From: Sphaeramia orbicularis
Taxonomy: Eukaryota > Chordata > Actinopteri > Kurtiformes > Apogonidae
Assembly: GCF_902148855.1 (NCBI RefSeq)
Contig: NC_043978.1
Location: forward strand, 33,478,686 to 33,542,685
Reading direction: 5' to 3'
Length of the DNA: 64,000 bases
Shown one piece after another: positions 34,901 to 47,328 of the stretch. The translations under genes were made by a program, and so were the position numbers. Under the pieces are notes generated by a model. The model had not been told where the DNA came from. It did no database searches and was given only the letters and a program-made list of their open reading frames with translations. Every line of letters starts with the position of its first letter. Within the stretch, counting starts at the first letter, position 1.

Positions 34901-37900
34901 TGGTCAGAGAACCAATTTTTCTCCACCAAATTCCACCTGGGGAATGAAAATGACACCATATGAACTCTGGATGGTAGCAAGAAAATGGACATTTGTAAGA
35001 TGATCAGTATCTAACAAATTTGATCTCAATTGGCCTATTATTGCTTGAGACACTGCACAAGACAATGATTTTCAACTAAAGCGCCCCCATTTGGATGACT
35101 TATAATACTCAGAGAAGTTGAAATCAATGGGGTTCTTCCACTAGGGTCCCCTATTTTGGTGATCAAGGGATAAGAATTCCAACTAAAACCTAGTTATCGC
35201 ATTCACACGGCGGATCTGGTGGTGGTCAGGGCAAAACCATTATATCTCCAAAACTTGATTTGAGGACATATTGAATTGTGGGTAATTCAATCCAGTAAAG
35301 TCTGTAGAGGGTGCTGACTCATAGAAAGCCTCAAAATGGCTGCGATTGAGCCACAGGATTACACTCAGTGAGGGTAGACACTGGGATGAGGCCTACATCA
35401 AATTCAGTCTTTTGTAAGCGTGAGTCAAGTAAATAAAGTGATAACTAGAAGCACTCGGAGAGCACAGACCTCCGCCAAGGTAGATCAGTGCCCCCCCCCC
35501 CCAATCACCACTAAAATCTAATTATTTGTTCGTTGTACCAGTATCAACATTTCCTGAAATTTTTATCCAAATCCGTTCATAACTTTTTGAGTTATCTTGC
35601 ACACAGACAGACAAACCAACACCAGCAAAAACATAACCTCCTTGGCGTAGGTAAAAATTGTGACTTAAGTCTGACTTAAATTGAGAAATGCAAGTTGAGT
35701 CCCCCACCTCTAAAATTATGAAGTGCTAAATTGAGGTGATCTGTGCATGAAATTCTCACACTGAGGTCACATTACAGAAAAATTTGATCTGCGACAGAAA
35801 AATCTGAATTAAAACAGGTCTGAGTTTTTTTTTCCCCTCACAAAACAACAGATCTGAGTCACATGTGAGTGAGAAAGGGAAAAATATTTGCGTCAGATTT
35901 TACCTTAACATCACCTTATATTTATGAGGCCCTTTAACAGTCAGTTTCATCCAGGAAGCCAACATAGGACAAAAAACCAAGGAGTAAAACAAAACCAGGA
36001 AGGGCCTCTGATAAAAATAAATCCACCAACTCCACTGACCTAACTCAAGCTTCCACAGCGAGTCCTTGCAGTAGTTTTGGTCGGTTGTTTCCCCTCCGAT
36101 GAGAATGGCTGTGTCAGGGTCAATCAGACACATTGTGTGGCTCCAGCGCTTCGATGGACACGCTGAAACTAACCATGATCTTTGTCAAAACATTATCTGC
36201 ATGCAAATGTCAACGCAAATGGTTAATAAGTAAACATTGTTCCATGCTGACCGTCTCTGTTCTCATTCTTTATCTGCACAGTCATTTCTTCCTGGCTGTT
36301 CATCCTTGACAGCTTCATTTTCTTTGGTGTGGAGGCCTGGGTTATTTCCTCCGAGGGACTGTCCATATCCTCGGAGCTCCATGTCATTAGACCTCTTTTA
36401 CTGATAACTGTTCGTCTGGGTGCTTTATCCTTATTAGTCACACAGAGAAAAGAGATAGAGCTATTAACTTTTCATGAGGACACTGAAATACATTGAAGGA
36501 TAACTCTTACCGTTGGCCAAACAGGGGGTTTAGTCGCCACTTTAGAATCACTAGTGTCAATTTTATTAACTTGAATCTCAGCATCGTAAACACTGTCAAC
36601 CAAGTGAGAGCAGTTGGTGGTGATCTGCAAGGCAGGATTTGTGAAAACTGGAAAACTTATGAGAGCATTACAGTTTTCATCTCATAATCAGCTTGAACCC
36701 TTTTTGACTCACAGTTTCATTAACAGTACTTTGGTGTAATGTGCAGGAAAGATCCGTTGCATAGCGCTGATCTGGGAACAGGCATTTCCTTTGGGCCAGT
36801 GGAGTGCTGCAGAGGATACTGTTCTTATCCTGTGGTCACATGCCATAGCAGAACTCATATGCACTTTTGTCAGGGCTACTAGTTTTATACAAGAAGCGGC
36901 CATTCTAAACATTTAATACCTCTCCACTGACTGTGAGCACTATTTTTCCATAAGCTCCTTTCCTGCCTCTCTCTGCTGCCACTGTGAGAATGTCAGCACT
37001 CCAGTCACCCTCCCACGTCAGGCACCTAAGAAGAAACCAAGGAATTACTTTATATAACATCTTAAATTAAAACTGAAGCTGAAACTGTGAATTATTTTTA
37101 ACTTGTATTACACTGAAAACAATACAACATTATATTAGATGGATTACAACGGTCTAGGTTTTGTTTTTAACACTGGAGGAGACACAGTCAGGGTGTAGTG
37201 TGGGGTTCTCCCAAAAAACTTTGACCATAAAATACATATTTTCTTGCATTCTGGTGAATTTTATTGAACAATTCATGCCATTAGTTGCTGCAGTGGTAAA
37301 GGGGTGGAACTGTTAAAATAACAGCAGCAGGAATGGAAGGTCATGTAAGAGTAATGTGAATATTTTTGTCCATATAGTGTTGTGTTTAGACTGTTTAATG
37401 AAAGAATGAGATACCAAAAATAAATTTCTTTTAAAAATGTATTTATAGTTTCTTATGTGAGGTTATAGCAATGGGTGTAGATTTTGGTTTAATATTAGGG
37501 GTCATGTTTAGTGGCCATTGTAGGGTTACTCTCTCAGGAAATTGTGTGCATCAGATATTTAATTTCAATATTGCGGTGAATCCTGTGCATCTCTATCTTT
37601 TCTGTAACAGCTTATGGTGGAAACAGTTTATTTACACTACCAGTCAAAAGATGGCCAACAAGTGTTCAGCATCACTGGGAACTCCTTCAAGACTGTTGGA
37701 AAACATTTCAGGTGACTACCTCATGAAGCTCATCAAGGGAATGCCAAGAATGTGCAAAGCAGTGATCAAAGTTAAGGTGGCTATTTTGAAGAATCTAAAA
37801 TATAAAACATGTTTTGAGTTGTCACCTTTTTTTTTTTTTTTAACTATACAAGTCCATATGTGTTCATTCATAGTTTTGATGCCTTCAGTGAAAATCTATA

Positions 37901-38640
37901 AGGTAAATAGTCATGAAAATAAAGAAAAACCAGTGTGTCCAAACTTTTGACTGGTATGGTTTCTAAACTTTTTCATTTTGAGGCCAAACATAAATTTGGC
38001 ATGGAAAAATGCATTGTATGACTTAAAAAGAAAACAGCAAACAATGAATTTCAATAGGAAATGTATTCCTTTATAAAAACCACTCATCCACCCCAAATCT
38101 ACACCCTTGGTTTTAGAAGACAGACCTTGCTTGAGAGGTCAAGGTCCCAATCTTCTGGGCCTGTACATCCTCACTGACCAGGACCTCTACTGAGATGGTT
38201 GTCTCAGTCCCTTCCCATTGTCCAAGTCCAAAGATGACCAGCTGTTTGGGCAGAGGTAGTGGCACATGGACCTGGAAGTACTTCCGGTTGGATTTGCTGT
38301 GGAATAGGACACCAGGACAACGTCTTTAACTCGGTGTATTCATTTGTTTGTTTGTTTGTTTGTTTGTTTGTTTATGCATTTGGCAGACGCTTTTTTCCAA
38401 AGCGACTTACAGTGGAAAACCAATTAAATCACTCAAACAATCAAATTTATTTATATAGCGCCAGATCACAAAAAAGTTATCTCATGACACTTTATATATA
38501 GAGTTGGTCAAAACCAGACTCTAAGCCAAGCCATTTGTCTGTAATTCAGGCCAAATGTAGGTTTATATCGAGTCTTACCTGATGAACTGACGGGGTGCGT
38601 CACGCAGAGACCAGAGGACATAAAAATGGAACTTTCCCAT
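31997..38640 (-). CDS. kelch-repeat protein with unidentified N-terminal domain
   Basis: Twelve exons: 38640-38579, 38296-38126, 37025-36920, 36624-36511, 36429-36252, 36162-36040, 33509-33322, 33225-33029, 32943-32852, 32776-32722, 32488-32391, 32217-31997; all phases close to give 534 aa. Residues about 211-534 hold six kelch motifs, each ending in a glycine pair: AILIGGE, AVFVYGG, LFVFGG, LIIFGG, ILISGG and LLVFGG, which fits a six-bladed beta-propeller. Residues 1-113 (MGKFHFYVLWSLRDAPRQF...) form an unrecognised domain with several tryptophans. Residues 114-210 are a polar linker with a basic patch, TPKKMKLSR, a possible nuclear signal. There is no BTB, F-box or signal peptide. From memory it may be the fish gene annotated krcp, unverified. 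Partner and function unknown. Donors of exons 2 and 5 (GTCTGT, GTCAGC) are weak. Confidence 0.82.
33510..35442. other. kelch gene intron 6, proximal part
   Basis: About 1.9 kb without an exon. The region from about 34740 to 35440 reads like a degraded interspersed repeat, but no ends or family could be identified. Confidence 0.4.
35443..35655. repeat. interspersed repeat, short copy (same family as 49822)
   Basis: Starts CTAGAAGCACTCGGAGAGC and includes CAGACCTCCGCCAAGG and a C12 tract; ends near CATAACCTCCTTGGCG. The copy at 49822-50198 shares both ends but has an extra inverted half. Confidence 0.7.
37635..37959 (+). mobile_element. Tc1-like transposon, deletion derivative
   Basis: About 325 bp in kelch intron 2. 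The left end CACTACCAGTCAAAAG joins directly to the 3' part of a Tc1 transposase gene (GGAACTCCTTCAAGACTGTT) and continues through the family's 3' flank to the inverted end CTTTTGACTGGTATGG. Most of the element, including the catalytic region, is missing. TA is present on the left only. Confidence 0.85.
38342..38510. repeat. (GTTT)n, V-SINE-like core and L2-like tail
   Basis: Next to kelch exon 1: a (TTTG)n tract (38342-38371), then GCATTTGGCAGACGC...CCAAAGCGACTTACAGTG, a core common to many fish retroposons, then a minus-oriented L2-like tail containing ATTTATTTATATAGCGCC. Two or more old insertions are superposed. Confidence 0.6.
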
Positions 38641-38904
38641 TGTGTCTGAGGGTCGTCAACACGGCACCCGCAGGTAGACACAGATGAACACCGACTGCGC
38701 GTGAAACCCTGCACTGCGCAAGTCACTTCTGGCTGAGATGAGCGCGAGGCCGCAAAGAAGACGCACACCTGACGTTGGAGTGTAATCAGGTCCATAATTA
38801 ACAGGAAAAACACTACGAGATCAGCACTGTTCGACATGGGAAGTACTCGGCATTTAATTGTTTATTCCGTAACCTGTTTGTGAATAAGTTATTAATTATA
38901 TTAA

Positions 38905-39438
38905 CCCTTAAAGGTCCAAACGTCGACAAAAAGCATCTACTGTTTTAAATGTGTGATAACTGCTGATCCACTAATCCAATCAAAACATGTAAATGATTGG
39001 TGTAAAATACAGTTTGTCATCTTTTCATGATCATCAGATATGAGTCTGAGCCATTTGGATGTTCAGAGGCTCCATAGTGAACATGGAAACACTGTCATCT
39101 TCTACAACATTAATTCACTAGGAAAACATGGAGTTGGATCAGTGACAGTGGGTGGATACGCTTGTTTTTATGTTCAGTTAATGGTTTATCTGCTGAAAAA
39201 GTCACATTTTCCTCAGTTTTCTCTGTTTCAGATATAATAACCCTCAACTTTAATCTGAGCTTTTATGAACATCTACATGTTCAGTGAATTTAATATAGGA
39301 AAATACATGATTTACACTGAAAAAAACAAACAACGAGATAATATTACAATAAATGGTGATAAATCACTTAAGAAAGGTTAAATAGAGATAACAATTCACT
39401 TGGGAACTGACACAAAAGTAGCACTGGGTCTTCATGGG
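38905..39438 (-). mobile_element. TTAA-flanked MITE (piggyBac-like), copy 3
   Basis: 534 bp with TTAA at 38901-38904 and 39439-39442, just upstream of the kelch start. Same family as copies at 8282, 27185 and 48751, in the orientation of copy 2. Confidence 0.8.
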
Positions 39439-39442
39439 TTAA

Positions 39443-42400
39443 TTCTAAAATAAATAAAAGTGGTTTAATTTAATTGTATCGTTTGTGTGTATGTGTGTTT
39501 TTACAGCTTAACCCAACTGTGAATATTTGAAAAGGAGGATTTACTGGTAAAAGCTGAAATTAATTTTAAATGAATGTTTAATCACTGTCTTCACTCTTCT
39601 TATTTAGAAAATAACTATTTGGACCAAAGCCTTCAGTTGTTCTTGGCAGATTTGCAGAAAAATGTCAGTCTCACGGGTTATTTCTGGATGTTTATGCAAG
39701 GTCAGTCCATGCAAAATCATCCCTGTAACTTTTGGGTTCTTAAAACTGTACTCCAAAAAAAAACAAATAAATAAAAGTGTACTGTGAATACAAGCTTCTG
39801 ATATCATTGAGAAGGTATGGCCTAAATGTATCTAAAAAGTATTTTATTCTTCTGCTCCTCTGTGCTGTAAAGGACATTGCAAAGACTTCTAACCATTTCT
39901 TTACCACCCCATGTAAAATGAGTGGTAAGTTGTGTAAGGGTCACCACTGAATTACATACAATCAATGCTCCTGACTGACCATCTCCAACTGGCTTCATAT
40001 TTTCACAAATTATCTTTATTAGTTCTAGACACCATACAATAGTTCAGCCTTATATAGTCAAGAAAAAGCTTGTTCAGGGGAGGGTCTAAGGATGGGGGAT
40101 GCCCAGGACATTAATCCATTCCCTTTTTCTACTTTTTTTTAGCTGTTGCTTGTTTTCATACCCAACTAAAAAAAGATAGTATTTATTTTTTTTATTATGT
40201 TTTTATATTATATACCTGTTGTGAAGCACATTGAGTCTGCCTTGTGCATGAAATGTGCTCTGTAAATAAAGTTGAATTGAACTGAATATTTACACGAAAT
40301 CTTGTAAAAAAAAAAAAAAAAAAAAAGAAAAAGAAAAAATCCAATGCTACATATTTGACCAATCATATTGATGTTTTAATAAATATAGTTTAGTTAAAGA
40401 TACCAGCTTCACTTTTTAAACATCAGATGCAAGTTGATACTATGGATGTACTGGAGCCACAATAATCCTCAGGATATGTACAAGTGGGCACTAAATAATT
40501 AATTGCACTAACTCAATTGATGCCCTCATATATATGGGTTGTATATATAGGTTGGTTAAAGATAACGGCTTCATATGTTGTGCATTTATCATCGAGAACA
40601 TGCTCTATCCAGTGATACAGCTGTTTTTACTTTCAACCTGGTCATATAGGTGCAATATGCATTTGAAGTATAGGTGTGAAAGGATTTTTTTCCTTCACCT
40701 TTTATTACATTAGCACTCAGATGTGAGGGCTTATGTGAATTAACTTCAGTCAGAATTAAGTCACAATTTTTAGGACTTAACAAATTGATGAAAGTCTCAC
40801 CTTGATTTAGTATTCACCTGACTTAACTATGACTGCTGGTAAATGACTTGACAAGGGATCCTGCTCATGAACATATCCAGAAATATGACTGGCTGATTTC
40901 TATTGCAATATTTGTTCATTATTGTAAAGTAGCCTCCAATAATAATAAGAGATACAGAAGTAATGATGCATATTATTAGAGCATCTCTCACCATTACTGT
41001 TCATTTGGAATACTTGTAACTGATGGTTCAACTGATCAGCTGATTATCATACGTTCCTATGGATTGAACTAAACAATGATTCCACTCGTTTTGCTTGATT
41101 TTCAACACAGTAATTTAAGACTTTCTTGAAACTTAGAGAATAAATTTTGAGACTGTCTTGTAGCTTGTCATAGTACATGACAAATAATATCCAAATTTTT
41201 AAAAATCTGATATGCCTCAAGGTGGAGATCATTAAGAATTGCTCTGAAACACAAATAACTAATTATTACCCCGCCCCCCCAAAGAGGAGGCAAGTGGTAT
41301 TGTTTTTGGTTTGGTTTGTTTGTTTGTTAACACTCTAGCAGCAAAACTTTTGGTTGAATTCATACCAAATTGGAATTATAGATTGACAGTGACCCAGAAT
41401 AGATCTGATTACATTTTGAGAAAAGTAGGTCAAAGTTAAAATTTTTTATGAATCTTTAAAAAAAATTTTTTCCCCCATTTACTTATAATGGGCAAAATTT
41501 CAAATATCTGTAGCAGCAAAACTATATGTTGAATTCATACCAAATTGGGTTTATAGATTGCCAGTGACCCACAATAGATGTGGTTACAATTTGGGAACAG
41601 TAGGTCAAAGTTCAAATTTTTTTAATTTTTAAAACATTTTTCTCCCATTTACTTAAAATGGCCACAATTTCAAATGTCTATAAAAACTATTTTGTTTCAG
41701 TTTACTTCAAACTTGGCACATATATACAGGATACTGATATGCCGACATCACCACATGCATAGACATGACATCAGCTGGATCGATGCCAAAATAAGATACA
41801 ATATGTGCAAGGGGCAAGGTTTGTTGTGCCTGGCACTACTTGTTTTACCCAGTTTTCAGTCATCTGTAATTTGGTAAGTATGCAACTGTGGATTTTTAAC
41901 AGAAATGAGAGATATCCCATCCCTTAGAGCAAATTCTGAGAAATTAACCATCTATCATGAATAGTACAAAAATAATCACGTATTGAAGTTAGGATCTTTT
42001 TCTGTACCAGTTTTTACATTCAGATCCCTCTTTCAAAGCCCCAATATCTGAAAAAAATGATGTCCATTTGAGACTGAAATTTTACATGGGACTTACTAAG
42101 AATAATAATTCTTTTCTGAAAATATCAAGCAAATCAGAATTGGATAGTTGGTCACACTTTCTGAAATCAAGTGATGGAACCCTGTTGTATTCCTCATATT
42201 TTGACATATACAAATGTAGGACAAGGCTGTAAACACTTCTTGTTTTCATGCAGGACATTAAGTATAAATAACAGACTAAAGTTACCAAGTATGATTATTA
42301 TTTCAAACAATTTCTAATAACTGACTACTTTGACTGAATGAATTTGGCTGGACATCATATTACAATACTTGAGTTTCAATAGCCTGCATCCCTAAGCTGT

Positions 42401-42720
42401 CAGAGTCAAATATGAGTGACACCAGAATAACACTTCGTTTAAATGGCCTTTGGGGAGGGCTGAAAATAAAACCTGGTTTCATCACCAACTCTGTAACAAT
42501 TACATCAACTCCCTGATGCCACAGTTTAATGGAAACACAGGGGACTTTCCTCAAGCACTTTCTAATCTTGGATGTGCACAGAGATAGCGGTGTCTCAAGT
42601 GGAATGAAAAGACTTTCTTGAAAAGCCACATGTACCAATACTCATAATGAGTTGTTTAAGTTCTTAGGTTGATTATTGTGTTTAATTCTTTAAATGAATC
42701 ACACAGAAATAGACAATCCT
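39443..42720. other. intergenic spacer between kelch gene and tmed8
   Basis: No gene. It contains an L2-like tail ending near 40290 (TGTAAATAAAGTTGAATTGA) followed by an A-rich run, and a two-unit tandem repeat at 41337-41695. The remaining frames show no protein family. Confidence 0.6.
41337..41695. repeat. two diverged tandem units of about 170-180 bp
   Basis: Both units start AGCAGCAAAACT, share GTTGAATTCATACCAAATTG, AGTGACCCA and AGTAGGTCAAAGTT, and end in CCCATTTACTTA...AATTTCAAAT. They are embedded in a longer interspersed element running from about 41270 to 41850, family unknown. Confidence 0.65.
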
Positions 42721-42723
42721 CTC

Positions 42724-42729
42724 TTTATT
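42724..42729 (-). terminator. poly(A) signal of tmed8
   Basis: AATAAA on the minus strand, implying a 3' UTR of about 1.05 kb (42730-43778) after the tmed8 stop codon. This UTR holds short CA and TA tracts and nothing else recognised. Confidence 0.6.
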
Positions 42730-43778
42730 GTGGGATATAAATTTCAGGAACAAACATAACCATAAGTTACATTAAAGGTACAGTACAGCAAACATGAGAA
42801 GCTTATGTTGTACACAGTATTAGCAGCCAATTCTGTGACATCTTTGGAAACATGCGCACAAGAGACAGGTCGAAGAACTGATTTTTCAGAAACAGGATGA
42901 CAAAAGACTATTCAACACAATCAGATTCAAAGAATGTCAAAGACACAGAGAGCAGTCAAAAACAAACACGCTGACATTCAAGATCTGAGCACAAAATACA
43001 TTTAGATGGAATATTACAGCTCCCTACCTCCAACAAGCAAATTAAATGGGACGAGGCAAATGTAAATATTGAATCTTATTACATAATAAAAGCTTTGTAT
43101 GATAAGGGATGGCTTTAAATTGTGTCATAAAAAGCACACTCTGAGTAACTTACCACTTGCTTCAGTACATTCAACATTCTTTTCTACCGATAACAGAATC
43201 AGTATTGGACAGTTATATTCTCTGAAAACACATATTTAGATTTAACACAGATTAAAAATAAATTATACTGGAAAAATTATGGTAAATACAGGTAGCAACA
43301 ATGCAGCATAAGAGTATATAGATAGAAGATGCACACACACACACATAACATAAACCTTTCATTTCTTTAGAGCACTGCTGATTAATCACCTGGCCTGGCG
43401 AAAAATATTCTGTGCAGGTGTTCCCTGATCACTGCTACTATTGAAATGTTACAGCAAAAGACAATATATATATATATTTTATGATGGGCACTTGACCAAT
43501 TAGCACAGTGCATACATGGAAACATGGCACATATGCAAGGCTTCTTCAGTTATCTATCGGCAAGACACTGGAGTAAGTGTTGCATTCGAAACTATCTGAG
43601 AATATACGTAAATCCAACATGTGGCAACACAAGCTGAAAGTGATAAAAATAGATATGACTATTTTAAACTTTTATATTAGAACTTTATATTCTCCATGTA
43701 TAGATTCAAAAATAGTTCATCGTTCTTGACAGCAAATTCTGCATTAATTTATACATTCAAAAACAATAAATTGGCATC

Positions 43779-45310
43779 TCAGGCACTGTAATAAACTCTG
43801 TAGTAAAGTGTTTTATTCCGCCATAGTGAGTAGGAGTTGTCAAACTTAAAGAGGTACGTGCCTTCACCTGGAAACTCGTGGCTCCCTCCTTGGACAGACA
43901 AGTGGCTGTCTTGGCGGTAGACGGGTAAGATTTCAGCCAGGCTTGAGTTGGTTTGAGTTTTGGAGCCCTTCTCAACATCTCCATTAGTGACAGGTCCTGT
44001 AACAGAAATCACACACACCACACAGTACAAACACTGCCCCTGATCACAGCTAAAAACATGTGAAATCACGATCATTGTGTGATTTATGGTACCAAGTCAA
44101 TAGTCTGAATGAGGGTCACATCTACCAGAGCAAATGACTCTCAGATTCATCTGGTTATGAAGCTACTTTAACAAGTCATCTGGTTATCAGGCTTAGGTGT
44201 TAAGTATAATGGGAATTAAACTTCAACTACTTCACATTCTAAATGCAAACTATGACTAACCTTCCAGCTCCTCCTCTTCATCCTCATCATCACTTGATTC
44301 ACTGATGTGCACAGTGATAGCCCGGGTCGTGACAGGAGTCCAGTCAAAATATATCCCAAAGCCAATGTCATAGCCATCTGTAGCAAACTCCCAGCAGACT
44401 TTTTTTGCCTCAGGGACAGTGGGAACATGAACTGTCATGATGTCGCCTCGGTACACGGTCACCACACTGTCTTTGTCTGTTTGAAGCTTTGTCTTTAGCT
44501 CCTTCACTGCAGCAGATGTCCAGGTTGTTGGGGGATTCAGGGGTGGCATCTGGGCTGTCATTAGAAGAAACAAAAGGCAGTGCGTCCATAAAGAGCACAG
44601 CAGCAACTCGCATGTCTTGTCTTACCAATATATTTATTTATTTTCCATTATAGATCATTCATTACATATACTGTGGGGTATTTGGCAAAACACCTTATAA
44701 ATAAACTCTCTAAATCCAAATGACACAAAACAAAGCACCAGTCATGATAGCACACTCAGCAGGTCCTCACCTTTCATCTCACTGGAGAGCTGACAGCTCC
44801 CTGTGCTGTTGTTCTCCTCAGCTGCTTCCCCAAGGGCTGGCTCAGCAGGAGCCTCTTCATTACCCTAAAATGCACACACGAGTACAATATTATCCTTCTG
44901 AAATCATATTAGATTGCACCTCTCTGTGTATTACTACTTGCTGAGTGGGCTATTTGACAGAGTATTAAAATATTAACAACCTCTGAATGCTGCTGTGAGT
45001 CCTCCTTGGCTTCATCCATGGTAATCTGATTTTTAGATGGGCTAAAACTCTGTGAAAGGTCTGTATTCGGGAGCCTGGAGTGAATACAGTGAAGCAGGGA
45101 TACAGGTGTTCAACATTTCAGTGTGAATACATTAGGATGCAGACAAGTGAAATTAGCATGACATCTGAGCAGCTGTAGACTGTGTGCAGCAACAGGTTAC
45201 CTGTCCAGTGGTCTGTTCTCGCACTGTTTGGATGTTATTCCGGAAAAAGAAGAGAAGGACAAAGATGACAGCCGTGACTGGAGCTCTGATGTGGCTTCTA
45301 ATCTGTCCAT
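43779..45310 (-). CDS. tmed8: TMED8, GOLD-domain protein
   Basis: Cytosolic protein of the p24-related GOLD-domain group with no signal peptide or membrane segment; a link to Golgi/ER membrane traffic is known only from the family. Five exons: 45310-45201, 45074-44981, 44864-44771, 44554-44261, 43996-43779; phases close to 269 aa (human about 325). The first 110 residues are polar and poorly conserved. The GOLD domain follows: [51 protein letters not shown], then an acidic loop [13 protein letters not shown] and the C-terminal strands PVYRRDSH-like [20 protein letters not shown] and [19 protein letters not shown]. The acidic insert inside the domain is also in human TMED8. Exon 2 uses a weak GTTGTT donor. 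The shorter length is at the N-terminus. Confidence 0.93.
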
Positions 45311-45756
45311 GGCTGTAAAACCAACAAGACAAACACCTCAGCTCAGTCTGTGGCTGAAAAGATGAAACCAAACCCCGCCCCTTCAACCGCTGGGAGGGAG
45401 ACGGAGGACGGAGCTCACACCGCGTTAACGCACTCTGGATACACTAAACACAACACCGTGTAACACTAAAACAACACGCAACACAACTAAAACACTTGGA
45501 ACTAAGAGTTAAAGTCGTACATGCGAAATACGTGTCCGTATATGGGCGGCTCCGGCTACATTACCCGCCTCCATCTCCGCAAACAGACACTAGCTAGCAT
45601 CAGGCTAACGCGTTAGCATACGTTAGCTCCTGTTTGATCATAAAAAGTGCAGCCGAAACTCTGTTATCTTACCACGATCTAACGGTGATAATCTGACAAC
45701 TTGAAACGATTTCACTTACGACTAATTCAGGGCATCAGGAAATAGGCTTCACCCCC

Positions 45757-45766
45757 GTCATGTGAC
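45757..45766. promoter_or_regulatory. CLEAR-like E-box upstream of tmed8
   Basis: GTCATGTGAC differs by one base from the TFEB/MITF palindrome GTCACGTGAC and lies about 450 bp upstream of the tmed8 start, near the likely CpG-containing promoter at 45400-45750. Function is inferred and weak. Confidence 0.25.
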
Positions 45767-46128
45767 AGATGTCTCATGGATCAGCAGCTGCTTCACAGGA
45801 AAAGGAGAAACACTTTAAATAAAGCTTGATCGAAAGTAAAAAACCAAGGAAAACACGTTTTTTTTTTTTTTTTTTAATATATACTTCCGTGTTTCCATCG
45901 AGTGTTGAGATCCTGTGCGGTACAAGACTGCCTCTACCTCAGCTGGAGTTCTCCAGGAGGTGTTACGACGTGAACAGAGTCTTTACGGAAATGTCATGAT
46001 CAGACACAGGATGATGAATGCATATGTGACTATTTTTATTTATTCACCTTACAGTGATTACATATTTCTCATTGAATTAGAGGCACAGGAAATGTGTTAT
46101 ATGGTGTACAAATAAAACCGCCTTTCCA

Positions 46129-46222
46129 ATACTAATACTAATACTAATACTAATACTACTACCACCACTACTACTACTATTACTACTAATTATTATAATA
46201 ATGATAATAATAATAATTTAGA
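46129..46222. repeat. imperfect ACT/AAT trinucleotide repeats
   Basis: AATACT units give way to ACT and then AAT units in the spacer between tmed8 and noxred1. Confidence 0.85.
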
Positions 46223-46439
46223 TGTAGGGGTTAAAATGTGTATATAATTACATTTATCAGTGCAGAGTGACAATAATATTGTAAGCTTCCTAAAATAATT
46301 GTCTAAATTATTATTATTGTTATTTTTTGGGGGGGGTCAAAAATGACTTTTTGTGTTTCCTGAAAAATCTGAAAAAATGACCACAACAACTATTTTAGGA
46401 AGGCGAAGATATGGAAATTTTTTAAGTGTACTGGATGTC

Positions 46440-46640
<201 letters not shown>

Positions 46641-47328
46641 AAGACAAAACAGACAAAACCAAACAAAACAGGCAGGCAGGTTAGTAACCAGATTAACATA
46701 AAGGTTAGTATATATTCTAAAAACCTTGCTAGAAAACTTCCTCTAAAAGAATTGCTAAAACAATTACTCTAACATAACATATAATGTTTTACTGATATTA
46801 TTAGCTGAGGTAAAGAAATAAAATATTTAGTCCTGTTGTGTTTGTGCCTCCAGGAGTGTTTTGTACGCTGCAGAGATGCACTGCTGTGTTGATTTACTGC
46901 TGGATAAAAAACGAAGCAGCGGGGTCTCCTTGGTCTGTGCATCACAGAGAGAAATCCATGGAAAAGGCCTTGCAGGAAATAAAGACAAAACATACCCTTT
47001 AATCACATTTGTTTTTACATTTTGTGTATTACATATTTTGTACATATTTTTTCTGTTTTATGTTTTGTACTAACATATTGAAATTCTACTTCTTATGTAA
47101 ATATGTATATAGCCTGTAAAGTTTTATTATCATTATTTATTTACTTTTTATCATTTTTGTATTGTTTGTTATTTGCCCTATCTCTATGCATGCACCTTGT
47201 CTTGCACTATATCCTGTCGCTGCCTTAATCAGTGAATTTCACCACTGTGGGATCAATAAAGTTTCATCTTATACCTGACATTCATTAGATAAAAACATAA
47301 GCAGCCATTTATCTTTACAGTATTGTAC

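Noticed and set aside
36709-36912. Possible extra exon of the kelch gene (acceptor CCTCTGCAG, donor GTGAGT)
   Set aside because: The bracketed stretch contains in-frame stops and a length that breaks phase between exons 3 and 4, which already join in phase 0.
37471-37950. 159-codon open frame in a kelch intron
   Set aside because: Its second half is the deleted Tc1-like element read through; the rest is intron.
41270-41850. Apparent terminal inverted repeats around the two-unit tandem repeat
   Set aside because: Only about ten bases match loosely; no target duplication; not supported as a DNA transposon.
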